Positions 35,640-46,009 of a stretch of 64,000 nt of DNA are shown here, one piece after another. Each line of letters starts with the position of its first letter. Position 1 is the first letter of the stretch. The position numbers and the translations under genes are program-made. This stretch comes from Liolophura sinensis (lineage: Eukaryota; Mollusca; Polyplacophora; Chitonida; Chitonidae): contig NC_088303.1 in NCBI RefSeq assembly GCF_032854445.1, positions 6,953,501 through 7,017,500 on the forward strand, read 5' to 3'. The notes beneath the pieces are model-generated. The model worked only from the letters and a program-made list of their open reading frames with translations. It was not told the DNA's origin and made no database searches.

Positions 35640-36515
35640 ATAGCAGCCGGTATGTTTTCTAGACCAGAGCAGACTCTCAGTGACCATAGTAATGGTGCAA
35701 TTCCACCAGAAACTACCTGTCTAGATCAGAGCCACTGTTCTTTTTAAAGAGAAGGCCAAATTGGTAAATCACATGATGGCCTCTGTTGGTTATGGATATA
35801 CCAGGACACACGTCATTGATACTGCCACTGAATAAACCATCCATCTTTGGAAGAAAAACGGAGGATCAAGCCTCCTTTCTCCACAATGGCGTTAACGGTT
35901 GTTGGGACGATGGCCGGACATTAAATTGAGGAAGCCAAGTTCAATCACTCAACTTTGTGCTACTGTCACCTCTGAGGAAAATATCTAATCATATTTCTGA
36001 AAACTCAGCGACAATCTTACCAAATATGACCTGAAATCAGTCCGGAGAGGATATGCAACTTTGATGAAAAGGGTATTAATCTTAACCATTCAGAACCTTA
36101 AATTGTTAGTTCTGAAGAGACTGTACCATTTGAAATATGTCTTGAAAAATGTTCCACTACAACTATTCTTGGTTATGGTAATGCGTTTGAGACGTTAATT
36201 CCTCTGTACTTTATATTCCCAGGGGCACGTACATGTATATGTTAAGATCTCATAAATGGCTCCTCAGTTGGTATAGTAACAACTAGTGGATGGTCGAACT
36301 TGGAGGTTTCCCAAAGTTTGTTGAATAGTCATTTCTCTAAATGTGCAAAGACAGGTGGGGACAAGAAGACCATTCTTTGTGATAGCTACACGTCACATAT
36401 AATGTTAAATCTCATCTAGTTTGACAATAATCGCTCAATTATTTTGTTTGTGTTACCTCCCCATACAAGCCGTATGCTTCAGTTTGTGTATGTGAAATGT
36501 TTTTAGACAATTTTC
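35640..36515 (+). pseudogene. pogo/jerky-type transposase relic
   Basis: Plus-strand fragments follow the order of a pogo-family transposase. First comes an IPPETTCLDQ-like N-terminal helix-turn-helix remnant near 35700-35730. The DNA-binding part follows (LVNHMMASVGYGYTRTHVID at about 35763-35822, then RWPDIKLRKP at about 35909-35938). The catalytic core has RICNFDEKGINL (about 36048-36083), TTILGYGNA, LIPLYFIFPG (36197-36226) and SGWSNLEV (36289-36312). The end is TILCDSYTSH (about 36372-36401) and LFVLPPHTSRMLQ (36446-36485). The D-S/G-H motif keeps its aspartate. Stops and small frameshifts are scattered, so the gene is dead. A SINE head follows at 36525. Confidence 0.85.
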
Positions 36516-36524
36516 TAAGGTATT

Positions 36525-36665
36525 TTGGAGGCCTCCGTGGCCGGAAGGACTATCTTGCCATCACAGTACAGTGAGCCAGGGCCCTCTCAACAAAGCGGTT
36601 GCTATAAGTTCATGTCTAGCTCATGCTGGTTTCCTCTCCGGCCGAAAGTGGGAAGGTCTGACGGC
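36525..36665 (+). mobile_element. SINE head region, 3' truncated
   Basis: It starts with ggaggcctccgtggcc, the family's tRNA-like 5' end, and continues through caacaaagcggttgctataag, agctcatgctggtttcctctc and gtgggaaggtctgac. The central and tail parts are missing. Confidence 0.8.
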
Positions 36666-36974
36666 CGAGCACCTAACCAAGAGAGAACTGAATATTCCCC
36701 AAGGCTTACATATGACCCGATCGAAGGCAATTGGTGTCAATTTATTCAAATTTGCTATAGCCTATCATCAGTAATACATTGGAATACCGAGTGATTCAGC
36801 ATACCAGAGCATAAGGGGAATAGACGAAGGTCAGCGTAGATCGTATATCGACTGGCATCCGGATAATCTTTATTACTCTACATCTACATTTATAACTTTC
36901 TGAAAATCCATCTTTTTGGGTTAGCGTAGTGCCTAGCCGTTCCCCCAACGAATGAATGATCATGGATTAACACT
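36666..36974. other. unassigned sequence
   Basis: A 300-bp spacer between the SINE head and LINE-F with nothing recognisable. It contains gaatgaatgatcatggattaacactac at about 36950-36975, a possible decayed LINE tail for LINE-F. Confidence 0.4.
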
Positions 36975-36986
36975 ACTTCAGCAGTA

Positions 36987-37599
36987 TCATGACGGGAACA
37001 TGTTAAAACAAGAAAGCCATGAATAGTTTTCGACATGATCTGATGAACAATCAAAACTTAAAAGAAGAACAGACGAACAGTGCGCACTGCCCTCCTCCAG
37101 GATGAAATTGTGTGTTAGACGAGAATGTGCAAAACGGCATCTTGTTAAAACGATTTGGTCTCTACCAGACATGTCAAGAGTGTAGGAATTATAGCCAATG
37201 ACAGGATAGTCATTATATGGTATTTTAACTGTTGACAAAGGTTTGGTAAGGGCAGCTTTTCCCTCCCTGTCTACGACTGTGTTTCCATGGATACCGGTAT
37301 GACATGGTATTCGAGTCGCTGCATATCACTTCCCTCTGGGCATGCCCAGAAGAAACATATGATAAAACCAGGAATATAGCCCTGTCCTCTTCAGAAAAGA
37401 TTAATGAAGAGGATGGAAGACGAAGAGAAACAACTCGCTGCTCTAAGACAGCTGCAGCTGCAACTCTATTCCCATCCTTTGACCCATCAGTATATGTAAA
37501 TATATAATCCGAATATTTAGCCTTAATTTCAGGAAAACCTTGCTGAATTATAAGAGGATTTGTACTTGATTCATTATATTTACGTACATGGAATATCAA
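36987..37599 (-). pseudogene. LINE-F RNase H domain
   Basis: The minus strand reads FTYTDGSKDGNRVAAAAVLE with the first catalytic aspartate. It continues with SSLIFSEEDRAIFLVLS (second acidic position) and a CSDSNTM segment equivalent to the third. A jump then leads to the NDYPVIGYNSYTLDMSGRDQ and VLTRCRFAHSRLTHNFIL C-terminal part. The central SHTGIHGN segment is compressed into a shifted frame near 37260-37300. In the element this domain removes RNA from the cDNA hybrid. Frame breaks make it inactive. Confidence 0.8.
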
Positions 37600-37640
37600 T
37601 TTAGTTTGGGTTGGATTTCACAATATGGTCCGTAACACGA

Positions 37641-38260
37641 TCACCGAACGAAGGGATTTACCTTAAGCTGACGATCAGATAAACATTTGATATAAATATT
37701 GGTAATCGGCCGTTGAGGCCCATTCAAGGTCAAACAATTTCGACAAGACATGTTCGTGATTGATGAAGCCATCTCGAATAAAGGTTTCGAAACGAACAAG
37801 GTGATCCATAGTGGATCTACCTTGACGAAAACCACGTTCTATATTAGATTTATTCATTTATTTATTTGATGGGTGTTTTACGCCGTACTCAAGAATATTT
37901 CACTTATACGACGGCGGCTAGCATTATGGTGGGAAGAAACCGGGCAGAGCCCGGGGGAAACCCATGACCATCCGCAGGTTGCTGACAGGCCTTCCCACGA
38001 ACGGCCGGAGAGGAGGCCAGCAAGGGCTGGACTTGAACTCACAGAGACCGCATTGGTGAGAGACTCCTGGACCATTGCGCTGTGCTGGCACGTTAACCAA
38101 CTGAGCCACGGAGGCCCCTCGTTGTGTACTAGAAAGTAACTTCTTGTTTTCAAGAAACCAAACAAGTGTATCATTTATCAGCTGTTCCATAGTGTTACAG
38201 ATACAGCTGGTAAGAGCTATGAGGCGGTAATTATTTGGATCAGTATGGTCATAATGTAAA
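37641..38260 (-). pseudogene. LINE-F reverse-transcriptase fragment, split by a SINE
   Basis: The piece at 37675-37857 reads ERGFRQGRSTMDHLVRFETF, the polymerase motif ahead of the catalytic aspartate. The piece at 38120-38260 carries the upstream MEQLINDTLVWFLENKKLL segment. The SINE at 37858-38118 separates them exactly where other copies read continuously. The catalytic A and YVDD motifs are deleted. Confidence 0.8.
37858..38118 (-). mobile_element. near-complete SINE inserted in LINE-F
   Basis: It has the full order in minus orientation: (TTTA)n tail, gatgggtgttttacgccg, tacgacggcggctagcat, gggcagagcccgggggaaac, ccatccgcaggttgctgac, ggccggagaggaggcc, gacttgaactcacagagacc and the head gagccacggaggcccc. 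The tRNA-like head includes a B-box-like gttcaagtcc on the minus strand. It interrupts reverse-transcriptase coding sequence, so it is younger than LINE-F. Confidence 0.9.
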
Positions 38261-38264
38261 TGTT

Positions 38265-38567
38265 TCAGACAATGAAAACACTAACGTCTACATCCTGAAG
38301 CTCAGTATCCAGAGGAACAGGGCTGTGAATAATATTGTTATGGACGAAGATCAAGGAGCCGCATGCAGCTCGCTCTTCTTCAATACAGTAGGTGCTATAA
38401 AGTGAATAGTTTTTAAGAGGTATTTTATCTTTGTCAGATGTCTTCAGGTGAGTTTCCCGAAGACAAAGGGCAACTGGATATAAAGACTGAACTAGCTGTG
38501 TTATTTCAATAAGATTTACTTTAAGACCTCGACAATTCCATTGTATAATTTTGTCGTATACAGACAT
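38265..38567 (-). pseudogene. LINE-F ORF2 N-terminus, AP-endonuclease start
   Basis: This is the best preserved ORF2 start in the window. ATG at 38567 opens MSVYDKIIQWNCRGLK, then LYPVALCLRETHLKTSD with the catalytic glutamate, and GSLIFVHNNIIHSP. The frame is open for 100 codons and ends where a deletion joins it to the polymerase fragment. The start lies close to the end of ORF1, as in copy A. Confidence 0.85.
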
Positions 38568-38574
38568 TATGGAG

Positions 38575-39945
38575 GGAGTCGTATAGGAGATTTATCTTTG
38601 TGTTTGGACCGGAGACGACCCTTCATTGCAGATCGGCTGTCAGATCTCCCTGGTGCTGGTAATGTATCCATCACATCCGCATCTGATGTCAAAGGACCAA
38701 CGTCCTCCAACGACCCAAACTTACCAAAAGTTTGGACAGGGTCCCTAGTGGCCTTACAGAGACGCTATGTGGGGCGACTAGGTTTATTATTATGATTATT
38801 ATTATTATTTTGAGTTTTATTTTTGAACTTAGTTTTGGCATCTTTATTTTTAGGGGAATTGGGTTCAGGTTTATCAGGTTGTACGGTGCTACTTACCGGC
38901 GTTATTTGTTGAATTGGCGTATCCTTAGTTAAGCAAAAATTAAGCGCAGGTTGATTCGAAAGAACTAGGTTTGTCGTTTGAAGTTGGTCAAGGAAGTCAA
39001 AGAAGTTTGAGTAGCAACAGAGGCTACTCGCTTAACCACATTGGCAAACGAAGTCCGTAGAAAAGTATTTGAGGGTGACATCAACTTACGTGCCTCTTGA
39101 TATCATATATTGTTTTTAAGTTTTAAATGTATTATTTGTGTGTCGTTAAAGACAATCTTTAGAGCAGGCCATGTGATCTCCACCGCAATTGCAACACTTA
39201 ACTGTGCTGCTGCAGTCGAAACCATCTTGACCTTTACTACTGCATCTGAAGCAAGCAGTTAATTTTTACACTGGCCCTGAAGCAAGCAGTTTATTTTTAC
39301 ACTGGCCCTTTCCATGACCACAGTTTTGACAGTTAAAACACCGCGTTGGGTTAGGAATATATAAGTCTACACTAACACTACACGGACCAATGTAGATGTA
39401 CAGCGGAAGGGATTTACTATTGAAAGTCAGAAGATATGTATTTAATTTTAGGATGTTGTCTGCTTCTGTTGTGAAAAGTTTCACCCTGTAAATGTAACTT
39501 TGCGCAAATTTCTTCCTCTGTTAGATCTATGATATCTCCATCCCTATCACGTATAATCCCCTGGCAGCTAATTAGATAATTGTGTGGGGATGTAGACACT
39601 AAAATGTCACATATTCTGTTTAAAGCCAGTAGATTTGTGGATTGTTGTTTCTATGAGAATGTCTCCGGATCTTAGCTTTTTCATGTTTTCAGTGTGCCCT
39701 CTGCGCCCTCTAAAGCCTGTGTTAAAAAAATGGGTGGATTTTCAATACCGGCTTTTGTTCACTTTTTGTTCAAAGAAAAATGAAAGTCGGCCATGTGTCC
39801 TGCGCATTGTCAAGGGAGTCGGACAAAACCTCTAACTTCCTCTTTTTGTCAGCATTTGACGAAGTCGGATGAGAGGAAGACCTGGTGGATTTATCAAATA
39901 CATTTGATGGAAGGTTTAGGGTATACATAATAAATATATAATACA
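38575..39945 (-). pseudogene. LINE-F ORF1
   Basis: Minus-strand segments are present in order. The N-terminus (39940-39770) has SSSHPTSSNADKKRKLEVLSDSLDN. The middle (39599-39417) has CQGIIRDRDGDIIDLTEEEIC. The knuckle region (39484-39266) has NPTRCFNCQNCGHGKGQCKNK. The polar tail extends to about 38575. A 30-bp tandem duplication (39248-39308) disrupts the knuckle region. Several frameshifts are present. Confidence 0.78.
39248..39308. repeat. 30-bp tandem duplication in LINE-F ORF1
   Basis: The unit gaagcaagcagttaattttt... ending in actggccct occurs twice in a row with one or two differences. Other copies contain it once. Confidence 0.88.
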
Positions 39946-40428
39946 AATTCACCCCACGTGTTCCCCACCCACCACGGAGTGCCAACAACAGCGATGCCTG
40001 AACCTGGGGCTACCCATCAGGAAACGCACCAAGGACTCCGCGTGAGGTATACTCGAGTAGACGGCCCTCATGAGCACACCTCATTAAGTTAATAAGGTCA
40101 CATATCAGACACGTACTACTCGATTGACCCATGAGCCAATGCCTGAAAACGTAGTCCCGCAAACGACATTTCAGAAATAACAGATATTCTCTAAGGAGTA
40201 GTGTTATAGATATATTTTGGGACTACGCAGAGGCTAGACGGAGACCAAGCCGATTGATCAGACCGGGCCCATCCGACCTTCCGTCTCCCTCCAAGTAAGG
40301 GCCAAAGAAGATGTGAGCCTATCATATTCACCTTGCTCACTCAGGAGAGCTCTAGCTTAGTCGTCTTTTACGACAGGCTTGCACAGAGGGCTGAGATCAT
40401 ATTCTTATCACCCCGGAACCCCGGGGGT
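39946..40428 (-). promoter_or_regulatory. LINE-F 5' UTR
   Basis: The reverse complement contains ttgttggcactccgtggtgg, ccaaggactccgcgtgagg as its complement, ggtgaatatgataggctca and the terminal ccccggggttccggggtg. An inner portion of about 100 bp around the gggttgcgaccc segment is deleted. Confidence 0.75.
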
Positions 40429-40638
40429 GGGGGGGAGCCTTTCCCAGTGAATACAACATATAAGTCCTTAGCACCTCAAAGCCCAGGTCCATCTACCCTA
40501 CATCTATGAATATAGTGAAGCCAGATCATAGGTAATTTATTGTGGTTATTAATCAGAAGAACACGGTTAGAAACCTATAACCATCTCTTTATTAATTCTC
40601 TACTCTTAAGATTAATCAAACTTTGGGATACGCTGGAC

Positions 40639-40914
40639 GTCTAAGTATATTTATTTAATTATTTATTTATTTGATTGGTGTTTTACGCCGTACTCAAATA
40701 TATTTCACTTATGCTACGGCAGCCAGCATTATGGTGGGAGGAAACCGGGCAGAGCCCGGGGGAAACCCACGACCATTCGCAGGTTGCTGACAGACCTTCG
40801 CACGCACGGCCGGGGAGTATGAGCTGGACTTGAACTCACAGCGACCGCATTGGTGAGAGGCTCCTGGGTCAATACGCTGCGCTAGCGCGCTAAGCAACCG
40901 AGTGTCTAAGTATA
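40639..40914 (-). mobile_element. near full-length SINE with 11-bp target-site duplication
   Basis: The element occupies about 40650-40903. Perfect repeats gtctaagtata flank it at 40639-40649 and 40904-40914. From head to tail (minus strand) it has a tRNA-like head with a B-box-like gttcaagtcc, a conserved central region (ggtcgtgggtttcccccggg, aatgctggctgccgtagca) and the tail ggcgtaaaacaccaatcaaa followed by an (AAAT)n run. This is the best example of the family in the window. Polymerase III transcription from the head and mobilisation by a partner LINE are the expected mode. Confidence 0.93.
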
Positions 40915-43900
40915 AGTATGTTTACTGGAGATCGCACATACATGTGCACGTGATTCGAACAAATGAAAAAAAAATGATATATCTGTTTGCACATGTACTG
41001 ATTGTTGGTGGACGGAACATTGTCTTTGGCTCGTGAAGTAAGCTTTTATGCTTTTTTTCTGTCACATTTGCTTGTTTCTTTCTACAATACAAGTTTCTAA
41101 CGGTATTTGTTCAAGCAGCCATAAACATGGCTTAAGGTTATTGCACTGCACGGGTTAAGCACTGCATGTATTAAACAGTATATTTATTCGTTCGTCTAAC
41201 AGTGTTTCTGCCGCAAATCAGAACGTAACAAAATTATATCACATTTTTAGAGATAAAAACCCCGGGAGTTTTGCGCACCAGTAAGCTTTACATACCCCAA
41301 ACATACATCGGCAATTTTGACTTCCGTAAATATTTTAATAGATCCTATTTTCCCCAATAACGCTTAGATTCCTACAAGCACATCACCATGGAGCATTTTG
41401 TGCGGTCATTTTCTCTTTTATGCGCGTTGCATCAGTCTAAACAAGTTTTACCTTGAGGCTCATCACCATTTCCTTAGCGTTGTCTAACATTTTTGTTATT
41501 ATTCACTTTTACCGGAAGCTGTGAGGAAAGATTGCTGGTATGCCATGTTGTGACCGGAAGTTTCACCATTTTTATGCCATAATTCGAGGCAATATCTGAT
41601 GGACCTAGTGTGAATAATGTTGCTTATTACACGCAGTTTTTGTGATAGTTGCATTCAAAATGATGACAGTCTCAAATCAGCTGCAAATATCAGGCAATTT
41701 AGCGATGAGGTTTATTACAAAACTGACAAAGGCGCCAATGCACAGGGGCGGTAGAGGGATATTTTGTTGTTACCACAAAATAGGACAGAAAATGATTATT
41801 GCAATTTTGTTGAGGTTTTTTTTAGGAAGATTTAGTAAACCTAGCCGGCTTAGCTCTTTTCATTCGTGTGCCCCATACATCAACTTCCTCTGTTTCAATA
41901 TTTTGGACAGCACATCATTAATAACTCCTCCAGCCACGGTTCTCATTCTCCCTGTCACCTCCAGATTTAATCCGCGTGTCTCTCAGCAGTTGCATGTGAT
42001 AACCTGTCCCGGGCACCCGACATCTAGTGAGAATCTTCCAAATCTCCGAGTGACATCTGTCACAAAATACTGTCAAATAAACCTGTGGCGTGAACCAAGA
42101 AAATAGCGGTTTGGCTTCATGGATTATTTTACGTGAAGGTTAATTGCACTCGATGCCTATAACGGTAGGTGTACATGACAAAGTGTCTGACCACCTGTCG
42201 GTATTTCTCTGGTACAAATAGACTTTTTTGATAGGTTGGACTAGATTTTTGTGCACATACTTGAAATATATGTCCATATATGCACAGATAGTTTGGCTAA
42301 GATCTTTGTTATTACGGTACATTTATTTCCTTGTTTGCTTGTCGGTTAACGTACTCGAGAATGCTTCACCTATACAATAATAGTTAGATTTATATCGAGC
42401 AGTGCATGAAAAAGAATGCATTTTCAAATGTCCTGCCCATTAACGGTTTTAAACTTGCACCTGTCCTAGCAATTGTACAGGTGCCTTTTTCTAATGCAAT
42501 AGTTCTTGGAATCCATGTGTGTGATATTGCAATGAACATAACCAACACTTAGTCACTTTGTAAAACCAAAAGATTAATCAAACAGAAGTTTAGTGTTAGG
42601 CGAATATGGTTCAGTATTTGCTTCAGTTTGTTTGCAAATGTGCTAAGCATTATTTCGAACAGCCCTGTTACCGCAACCATGAAATTTACACAAAACCCAA
42701 CGGGCTCATCTTTAATTCTAAAAAGATTACGCACGACCATAATTACATAACATTAAAACGTAGTCATTTTGCGATCATTTACCAGGTAATGGGCTTTCAA
42801 AATTTTATGCCAGAGGCCAAAAGACTTCTAAATTCACATCGCTAATATCAAGATCTTTAACGATGTCTTTAAACAAAAAAAAACATAATGTTTCCTCAAT
42901 TATCATATGTATGTAGTTGATGCACATGTAGTTAGGCTCAAAACATCAGTTATGTTCTATTCAAGCTAGGCCCACTCCTCTTATGATAAAGCATCAAGGA
43001 AGGAAGCTCGTCTCCGATACAACTTTAGTAGAAAACAGCAGATCAAAAGGGAGAGTCACATTAACGTAAGTAATCTTCAGTTAGCTTCAGGGGTAAAACA
43101 CCAATCAATTCAATCAAACGTAGCAAACAGTATAACAAGTGTACGGTCGAAAATAAGTGATTTGATTTGGAACTGAAGCAAAACCTCTATGATACAAGGT
43201 GAGCAATCTAATCACACTGAAAAGGGGTGAATGATATTAAAAAACTAAACTTAGGAAGTTCAACATTCCGAGGACGGATAAAACCCGTGGCGGACATAAG
43301 TCTCGATCAGTATTAAGAGTATATGGTTAATGACAAGCGTTTATAGATTTTTGAGAAAATTTGAAACGTTTTGATGTTTAAGATTTTAATATATGTTTGC
43401 AATAAAACCCCTTCCTCCTCGTTCAAGCAGTATGCAATCTAACAGTTTGTTGACAAAATCGTTTTTTTTTGCTTGCCTCGAAATCGGAAAGAGCTGTTTT
43501 TTCAATGGTATACCGAATGCTTAAACTCCATTCCAGTTTCTGAAAACAAAAGACATCAACAAATATGGTAAACAATTCCTGTTGATGCTTGTGTTATACT
43601 TTCATTCCTATAAAAACACAGATGGTATGAATGTGTCCATTGTTTCTGTTCTATTAATATATTTTGCATGGCATAGACAATGATTGATTCCAAATACATG
43701 TATCGGGAATTGTTTTATCCTCAGGAAAAAGAAATAAATATGCCTTTTCATTGCTTCTTTACTGCTAAATATCAGCCTAGCGAGATAATTTTTGCGATAT
43801 AGGCCTACACATTTATATTTCTGGGTATACATAAAATCATGAAATAAAAACAATCAGAACAAAAAAACGAAGTCCAGACCATTTTTTTCTGTTTGTGCCA

Positions 43901-44059
43901 ACAATTGCACTGTTATCCATTAGACAGTTATCTGTTCCGTGTCAGTTTCTCACCTTTTGCAATTTCCAGTTTTATGATTTCAAATAATTAAGGAATAAAA
44001 ATTAGTTTGCCATACTCGTGAAGCTAGCTTCCCGTCAATCTCAAATAGTGGACATCTCC
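40915..44059. other. unassigned sequence, no gene supported
   Basis: The longest open frame, 41642-42106 (+), has no recognisable domain and no supporting context. A weak, highly diverged SINE tail may lie at 42333-42385. Otherwise nothing is recognised. Confidence 0.45.
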
Positions 44060-46000
44060 CATCTGCTGTTCGTTGCCTTGGTGGTGAGCATGGCAAATTA
44101 CGTTCAGAAGATACATATGATAAGGCCAGGAGTATAGCCCTGGCCTCCGCAGAGAAGATTGAAGAAGATCGAGGACAGAGAAAAAAGACTCGCTATTCTA
44201 AGACAGTCGCAAATTTATAATCCGTATAGTAAGTCTTAAATTCAGGCAAACCTTATAGTACCCGGTTTGGGAACCGGGATGATACACGCCTCCCTCCATG
44301 ACAGTGCAAAATTACCAGTTATCCCAATATTATTAAGTAAGTCAAAGGCAGTGTCTGGTGGCTCAAGGGGTAAATGATTCAGGAACTTATAATACACATT
44401 ATCAGGACAGGGCATTTTTAATGCAGTTCTAAGTTCGCCGATGTTAAAATGACTGATCATAAAGATTAAAATAAGATTATAATGTTCTAAATGTTTAGAA
44501 GTAAAGGGTAATTGAATTTTCTCCTTCTGGCTTTTAATATGTTGACATTCTGAATTAAAATTCTCAGAAGAAGATTTCTTAGAAATTGTCTCAACTAATT
44601 TATTACCTATGTCGGATGGAGAAGTTAATAGATTATCTCCATCTTTCAAATGCTGGACGTATGCTTTGTTATTTTTGGCCTTAAGATTCTGAACCATGTT
44701 ACAGACCTTACGCATAAGTGTTTTTGACGTAATGCCTATAGGATAATGGGAAAATGGTCACTGCCACAAAGATCCTCATGCACCTTCTAAGAAAAATCAC
44801 GGAGAAGTGATATGTCTGTGATATTGGGAGTAAGAGCAGAGTGAGCGCCATTACACAAATGTAAATAACTATTAGAACCATCATTTAAATGACACACTTC
44901 CTTCGAGGATAAAAAGTCTTCCACTATTCTACCCTTATTATTTATGTTATTACTGCCCCATAGGGGGTTATGGGAAATAAATTTCCCATTATTATAAAAG
45001 GATTTGGCAATTAAATTACGTAACTGGAACGCTGACAAGTGTTTGGAGGAATATACACTGAACATAATGTAATTATTTCAGACAATGCGACACAAACGGC
45101 CACAGCCTGACGCTCTGCATCCAGATGAACAGGGTTGTGAATGATATTATTTTTTACAAAAATAGAAGAGCCGCCTGCAGCTTACTCCTCTTCATTTGAA
45201 TAAGTGCTGTATAATGAATAATTTTCAAATTATTGTGCCTTTGTCAGATGTCTTTAGGTGAATTTCCTGAAGAGAAGGTGTAACTGGATTTAATGATTAA
45301 ACTTTTTGTGTTAGTTCGTTAAAATTTATTTTAAGAACTCGACAATTTCATTGCCTAATTTTGTTGTATACAGACATTATGGAGGGAGACGTATAGGAAA
45401 TTTAGTTTCACCCAGGTAACACCCTGTGATTTCAATTCCGCATATTTTCTCTTCTGAAAGGTCAATAATATCTTAATCCCTGTGACGAATTATTCCCTGA
45501 CAGCTGTTCAGAAAATTGTGAGGATGTAAAAACAGCTATGTCCGAAATTATGTTTAATGTTGATAAATTTATTGATTGTTGTTTCCTGAAACATTCAATG
45601 AGAATGTCTCCGGACCGTAATTTTTTAACGTTTTTTAATCTTCGTGCTGCACTCTGAAGATCTCTCTTTATGACAAAACGATGAATTTTTGAGGACGGCT
45701 ATTGCTCACACTTCATTGAGAGAACAATAAAAGCCGGCCAACAGTCTGGTCTATTAATCTTATCAAGAGGGTTTGAGAAAACCTCCAAGTTCCTATTTTT
45801 ATCATCTCCCGTCGATGTCGGCTGAGAGGAAGACTTCATACATACATTTTAGACATCTGATGAGGGTAGACATTACGGGAAGGCATGTCATACATGTATA
45901 CAAGATTAACCAGCAGGAAACACACCAAGGACTCCACATAAGGTATACTCAACTATATGGTCTTAATGAGCATACCCAATTCCCCACTACCAGCTTCTCC
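44060..46000 (-). mobile_element. LINE-G: compact inverted copy with several internal deletions
   Basis: Minus-strand parts run from a short 5' UTR remnant (46000-45909) through the ORF1 N-terminus (about 45870-45400), a jump to the ORF2 start (about 45380-45090), endonuclease (45065-44787), connector and polymerase N-terminus (44715-44242), and a short RNase H fragment (44220-44060). The ORF1 knuckles and tail, the polymerase catalytic motifs and the 3' end are missing. Confidence 0.82.
44242..45380 (-). pseudogene. LINE-G ORF2: endonuclease and polymerase N-terminus
   Basis: The open part at 45065-44787 carries SHNPLWGSNNINNKGRI and the SALTPNITDISLLRDFS end of the endonuclease. The part at 44715-44242 (157 codons) begins MRKVCNMVQNLK and runs through HLKDGDNLLTSPSDIGNKL, KKSSSENF, a polymerase segment with PDNVYYKFLNHLP, and SWREACIIPVPKPG, after which the catalytic domain is cut off. 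About 50 codons of basic connector between the two parts are missing. Confidence 0.82.
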
Positions 46001-46009
46001 GTCTTTTAC

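Larger units (their letters stand above)
36975..40428 (-). mobile_element. LINE-F: inverted copy spanning 5' UTR to RNase H
   Basis: On the minus strand it includes the 5' UTR (40428 to about 39945), ORF1 (39940-38575), and ORF2 with the endonuclease start (38567-38265). A polymerase fragment interrupted by a SINE follows (38260-37641), then RNase H (37599-36987). Large parts of endonuclease and polymerase are deleted. The 3' UTR is largely missing or decayed. It is the only copy in which the 5' UTR, both ORF starts and RNase H are all represented. Confidence 0.85.

Noticed and set aside
40860-40903. tRNA gene
   Set aside because: The tRNA-like sequence is the head of a SINE flanked by a target-site duplication and does not form a complete tRNA by eye.
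41642-42106. 154-codon plus-strand open frame
   Set aside because: It is the longest frame in its area but shows no recognisable domain, no conserved-looking motif and low-complexity hydrophobic composition. The opposite strand is no better.
42333-42385. diverged SINE tail
   Set aside because: Only a short ttaacgtactcgagaatgcttcacc-like similarity remains, not enough for a confident call.
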